Source: Thioalkalivibrio sp. | GTDB lineage: Bacteria > Pseudomonadota > Gammaproteobacteria > Ectothiorhodospirales > Ectothiorhodospiraceae | Assembly: GCA_007120575.1 (NCBI GenBank) | Contig: SKNJ01000167.1 | Coordinates: 1-17,097, forward strand | DNA length: 17,097 bases | Reading direction: 5' to 3' | Shown here: positions 14,554-17,097 of the stretch, in pieces | How positions within the stretch are numbered: the first letter of the stretch is position 1 | Layout of the letters: every line of letters begins with the position of its first letter | Made by a program: the position numbers and the translations under genes | Notes under the pieces: model-generated | The model's input: the letters and a program-made list of their open reading frames with translations, nothing else | Told to the model about the DNA's origin: nothing | Databases searched by the model: none

Positions 14554-15952
14554 CAGCGCTGGTGGAGCAACCGTCGAGGAATTCCAGCACCTCCACGCGA
14601 CCGCCGCGGGCAGTCACGACATCGTGCCCGGCGATATCTTCCGGGCGATAGTCGCCGCCCTTGACCAGCACGTCCGGCAGGGCCTCGGCGATCAGGTCCG
14701 CCGGCGTGCCCTCGCTGAACGGGACCACCCAGTCGACGGCCCCCAGGGCCGCCAGCACGGCCATGCGCTGATCGAGCGGGTTGACCGGACGCGCCTCGCC
14801 CTTCAAGCGACGCACGGAAGCATCGTCGTTCACGGCCACCAGCAGGCGGTCGCCCAGGGCGCGCGCCTGGGCGAGATAGGCCACGTGCCCGGCGTGCAGG
14901 ATGTCGAAACAGCCGTTGGTCATCACGATGCGCTCGCCCGACGCCCGCGCGTGGCGCAGAACCTCCGGCAGTTCGGCACGGGTCAGCATGCCGCGCCCCG
15001 CGGCCTCCGGCGCGTACAGCATGCGCTGCAACTCGGCCAGCGAGACGGTGGCCGTGCCCAGCTTGCCTACGACGATCCCGGCCGCGAGGTTGGACAGCTG
15101 CATCGCATCCTCCAGCGAGGCGCCCGCAGCCAGCGCCGCCGCGAGGGTTGCGATGACGGTGTCGCCGGCGCCGGTGACATCGAAGACCTCGCGGGCGCGG
15201 GCCGGCTGATGCACGGGGGGCCGATCCGGCCGGTAGAGGGTCATGCCGGCCGCGCCGCGCGTGACCAGAAGCGCATCGATGCCGTGTTCGTCCAGGATAT
15301 GCCGGGCTGCACGCTCCAGGCTCGCATCGTCCGGGCAGGGGCCCACCACGCCCTCGAGCTCGGCCAGATTCGGCGTCACCAGACTCGCCCCGCGATAGAC
15401 CGAGAAATCCCGGCCCTTCGGATCCACCAGCACGGGCTTGCCCGCGGCGCGCGCGGCCTGGATCAGGGGCTGCGGATCGCGCAGGGCGCCCTTGGCGTAG
15501 TCGGACAGCACGACCAGATCGACCTGCCCCAGTAGGGGTTCGACCTGGGGTATCAGGTCGGCACTGCTCGCACCGGGAAAGCCGTCCTCGAAGTCGAGAC
15601 GGATCAGTTGCTGGTGGCGACTGATCACGCGCAGCTTGGTGATGGTGGCCGCGCCCGGCTGGCGGTGGAAGTGGCAGGCGACGCCTGCATGCTCAAGCAG
15701 GGCAGCCAGTTCGGAGGCGGCCTCGTCCGCGCCGGTCACCCCGACGAGATCCGCGTGAGCGCCAAGCGCCGCGAGGTTCAGGGCGACGTTGCCGGCCCCG
15801 CCCGGACGCTGTTCGATGTCGCGCACGTGGACCACCGGGACCGGGGCCTCCGGCGAGATTCGGTCGGTGCCGCCGTGCCAGTAGCGGTCCAGCATCAGGT
15901 CGCCGGCAACCAGCACCCGGGCCTGATCGAACGAGGGCAGGGAAAGCTTCAT
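14510..15952 (-). CDS. hldE: Bifunctional heptose-7-phosphate kinase / heptose-1-phosphate adenylyltransferase HldE
   Basis: A 480-residue fusion of two enzymes of the ADP-heptose pathway. The N-terminal PfkB-like kinase (about 1-320) phosphorylates C1 of heptose 7-phosphate: GDLMLDRYWHGGTDRISPEAP, RPGGAGNVALNLAALG (49-64) and DVTGAGDTVIATLA (258-271, with the GAGD anion hole and catalytic D264). The C-terminal nucleotidyltransferase (about 341-475) adenylylates heptose 1-phosphate: VMTNGCFDILHAGHVAYL (343-360) carries the HxGH motif (H353, H356), followed by NPLDQRMAVLAALGAVDWVVPF and the conserved GCSTSAVMERV end. Length matches other HldE proteins, so both halves are complete. It works with GmhA and GmhB at the other end of the window; HldD is not in view. 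The gene starts at ATG 15952 with no obvious strong ribosome-binding site, 123 bases downstream of the zinc-finger gene. Confidence 0.97.
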   Translation of the reverse strand: MKLSLPSFDQARVLVAGDLMLDRYWHGGTDRISPEAPVPVVHVRDIEQRPGGAGNVALNLAALGAHADLVGVTGADEAASELAALLEHAGVACHFHRQPGAATITKLRVISRHQQLIRLDFEDGFPGASSADLIPQVEPLLGQVDLVVLSDYAKGALRDPQPLIQAARAAGKPVLVDPKGRDFSVYRGASLVTPNLAELEGVVGPCPDDASLERAARHILDEHGIDALLVTRGAAGMTLYRPDRPPVHQPARAREVFDVTGAGDTVIATLAAALAAGASLEDAMQLSNLAAGIVVGKLGTATVSLAELQRMLYAPEAAGRGMLTRAELPEVLRHARASGERIVMTNGCFDILHAGHVAYLAQARALGDRLLVAVNDDASVRRLKGEARPVNPLDQRMAVLAALGAVDWVVPFSEGTPADLIAEALPDVLVKGGDYRPEDIAGHDVVTARGGRVEVLEFLDGCSTSAVMERVRAKPNSVDR

Positions 15953-16075
15953 CGGGAAGGGGCAGGACGCATCATTCGGCGTGGCGCAATGGAGGGGTTC
16001 CCGGGTGCAGTGCGTGCTGCGGCCAGCCGGGCGCGCGGCGTTCCCGGAGCACCGGATCGGCCCCGGAACACACCG
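15953..16075. other. 123-base gap between the zinc-finger gene and hldE
   Basis: A non-coding interval between two same-strand genes. It could hold an hldE promoter, but I see no convincing -10/-35 pair. Imperfect GC-rich palindromic stretches around 16040-16070 lack a T-run in the minus-strand reading direction, so no terminator is called. Confidence 0.3.
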
Positions 16076-16300
16076 TCAGGCCTCGTCCTCCAGGAGGAAC
16101 TGCGTGCCGCAATAGGGGCACTGGTAGCGGCCGTCATCGGTCTCGTCAATCGGCAGGAACACGCGCGGGTGCGATGCCCACAGCGCGGTGCCCGGCATCG
16201 GGCAGTGCAGGGGCAGGTCCTTGCGCGTGACCGTCACCGTCGGTTCGGCATTGGCGGTCCGGTACTGATCCTGATGATGGGCGGTATCGGGGTTCACCAT
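16076..16300 (-). CDS. Small CHCC zinc-finger protein
   Basis: A 74-residue protein of the zinc-finger CHCC type (the NDUFS6/zf-CHCC fold). The ligands are visible as C33, H44 and the CPYCG pair C61/C64 after the block LPLHCPMPGTALWASHPRVFLPI. The first 25 residues are polar and variable. Homologues are found as short stand-alone proteins in many Proteobacteria, often beside ilvE near LPS-core genes, as here; their role is not established. It follows ilvE by 38 bases on the same strand, so the two are probably co-transcribed. The GTG/ATG choice is straightforward: the ATG at 16300 gives the usual length. Confidence 0.88.
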   Translation of the reverse strand: MVNPDTAHHQDQYRTANAEPTVTVTRKDLPLHCPMPGTALWASHPRVFLPIDETDDGRYQCPYCGTQFLLEDEA

Positions 16301-16338
16301 GGTGTTCGTCTCGCGTGCGTGAGCGCGGGTATCCGGGC

Positions 16339-17097
16339 TCAGAGATAGGAAAGCCAGTCCTGGTGGCGGCTGTCGCGCCCCTGGACCACGTCAAAGTAGC
16401 GTGTCTGCAGCCGTTCGGTGATCGGCCCGCGGGTGCCGTCGCCGATCGGGCGGTCGTCGACCTCGCGGATCGGGGTCACCTCGGCGGCGGTGCCGGTAAA
16501 GAAGGCCTCGTCGGCAATATAGACCTCGTCACGGGTGATGCGCTTCTCCACCACGCGCAGGCCTTCCTCGGCCGCCAGCTCCATCACCGTGCGTCGGGTG
16601 ATGCCGTCCAGCGCCGAGGTAATGTCGGGGGTATACAGAATGCCGTCGCGCACCAGGAAGATGTTCTCGCCACTGCCCTCGGCCACATACCCCTCGGTAT
16701 CCAGCAGCATGGCCTCGTCGTAGCCGCAACGAGTGGCCTCCTGCAGCGCCAGCATCGAGTTGATGTAGTTGCCGTTGGCCTTGGCCTTGCACATGGTCGC
16801 GTTCACATGGTGCCGGCTGTAGGACGACGTGCGAATACGGATCCCGCGCTCGATACCATCGTCGCCGAGATAGCTGCCCCACTCCCAGGCCGCCACCATC
16901 ACGTGGACCTTCAGGTTGTCGGCCCGCAGCCCCATCCCCTCGGAGCCGAGAAACGCCATCGGCCGCAGGTAGGCGCTCTGCAGGTGATTGTCGCGCACCG
17001 ACGCGAGCTGCGCCGCGTTCAGCTCGTCCGCCGAATACGGCAGGGTCATGCCGAGGATCTTGGCCGAGTTGAACAGGCGCCGGGTGTGGTCTTCGAG
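16339..17097 (-). CDS. ilvE: Branched-chain amino-acid aminotransferase IlvE (partial, N-terminus beyond right edge)
   Basis: The C-terminal 252 residues of a class IV PLP aminotransferase that makes Leu, Ile and Val from their 2-oxo acids with glutamate. The frame is open through the right edge (LEDHTRRLFNSAKILGM precedes the first internal Met), so the true start lies outside. Typical features are KVHVMVAAWEWGSYLGDD, RTSSYSRHHVNATMCKAKANGNYINSMLA with the PLP-binding Lys of KANGNY, and EATRCGYDEAMLLDTEGYVAEGSGENIFLV; GITRRTVMELAAE and EAFFTGTAAEVTPI follow. The end VVQGRDSRHQDWLSYL matches the standard family C-terminus, so the 3' end is intact. Not part of LPS synthesis itself; in several gammaproteobacteria it marks the edge of the LPS-core cluster. 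Confidence 0.95.
   Translation of the reverse strand, partial: LEDHTRRLFNSAKILGMTLPYSADELNAAQLASVRDNHLQSAYLRPMAFLGSEGMGLRADNLKVHVMVAAWEWGSYLGDDGIERGIRIRTSSYSRHHVNATMCKAKANGNYINSMLALQEATRCGYDEAMLLDTEGYVAEGSGENIFLVRDGILYTPDITSALDGITRRTVMELAAEEGLRVVEKRITRDEVYIADEAFFTGTAAEVTPIREVDDRPIGDGTRGPITERLQTRYFDVVQGRDSRHQDWLSYL

Noticed and set aside
14624..15535. Plus-strand open frame of 303 codons opposite hldE
   Set aside because: Antisense to an intact HldE with both catalytic domains; translation shows no family.
16040..16070. GC-rich imperfect palindrome downstream of the zinc-finger gene as an intrinsic terminator
   Set aside because: Arms do not pair well and no U-run follows in the minus-strand direction.

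Overview
This window is a lipopolysaccharide (LPS) core-biosynthesis locus from a high-GC Gram-negative bacterium, most likely a gammaproteobacterium. The gene set and the ilvE / CHCC zinc-finger / LPS-core neighbourhood recall Pseudomonas-like and Ectothiorhodospiraceae-like (for example Thioalkalivibrio-type) genomes. That assignment is inference from gene content and GC-rich codon use; no rRNA or tRNA is present to fix it. No insertion sequence, CRISPR array, tRNA or rRNA is visible. Coding density is very high, with many 3-15 base gaps or overlaps, and no stretch over 300 bases lacks a gene.

Layout. Left flank, minus strand: gmhA - gmhB - waaA/kdtA (waaA runs off the left edge), making ADP-heptose intermediates and attaching Kdo. 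Divergent from them, plus strand: an LpxL/HtrB-type lipid A acyltransferase, a GT9 heptosyltransferase and the Kdo kinase kdkA. Then, minus strand: an O-antigen ligase-type membrane protein (waaL-like) and an FkbM-type methyltransferase. The middle, 7.3-14.55 kb, is an accessory module: three related GT4 glycosyltransferases, three sulfotransferase-fold proteins and a two-domain LPS-kinase-like protein, mostly on the plus strand with one sulfotransferase on the minus strand. Right flank, minus strand: hldE, a small CHCC zinc-finger protein, and ilvE (cut at its 5' end by the right edge).

How the genes fit together. GmhA, HldE and GmhB supply three of the four ADP-heptose activities (the epimerase HldD is not here). 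WaaA adds Kdo to lipid A, KdkA phosphorylates Kdo, the GT9 enzyme adds heptose, and the LpxL-like enzyme completes lipid A acylation. The three GT4 enzymes plausibly build a species-specific outer core. The sulfotransferases, FkbM methyltransferase and tandem kinase would decorate it, and the WaaL-like ligase would cap it with O-antigen. The most unusual parts are the clustering of three sulfotransferases with GT4 enzymes inside an LPS core locus, which predicts a sulfated core or outer-core glycan, and the kinase fused to a catalytically broken kinase-like second domain.
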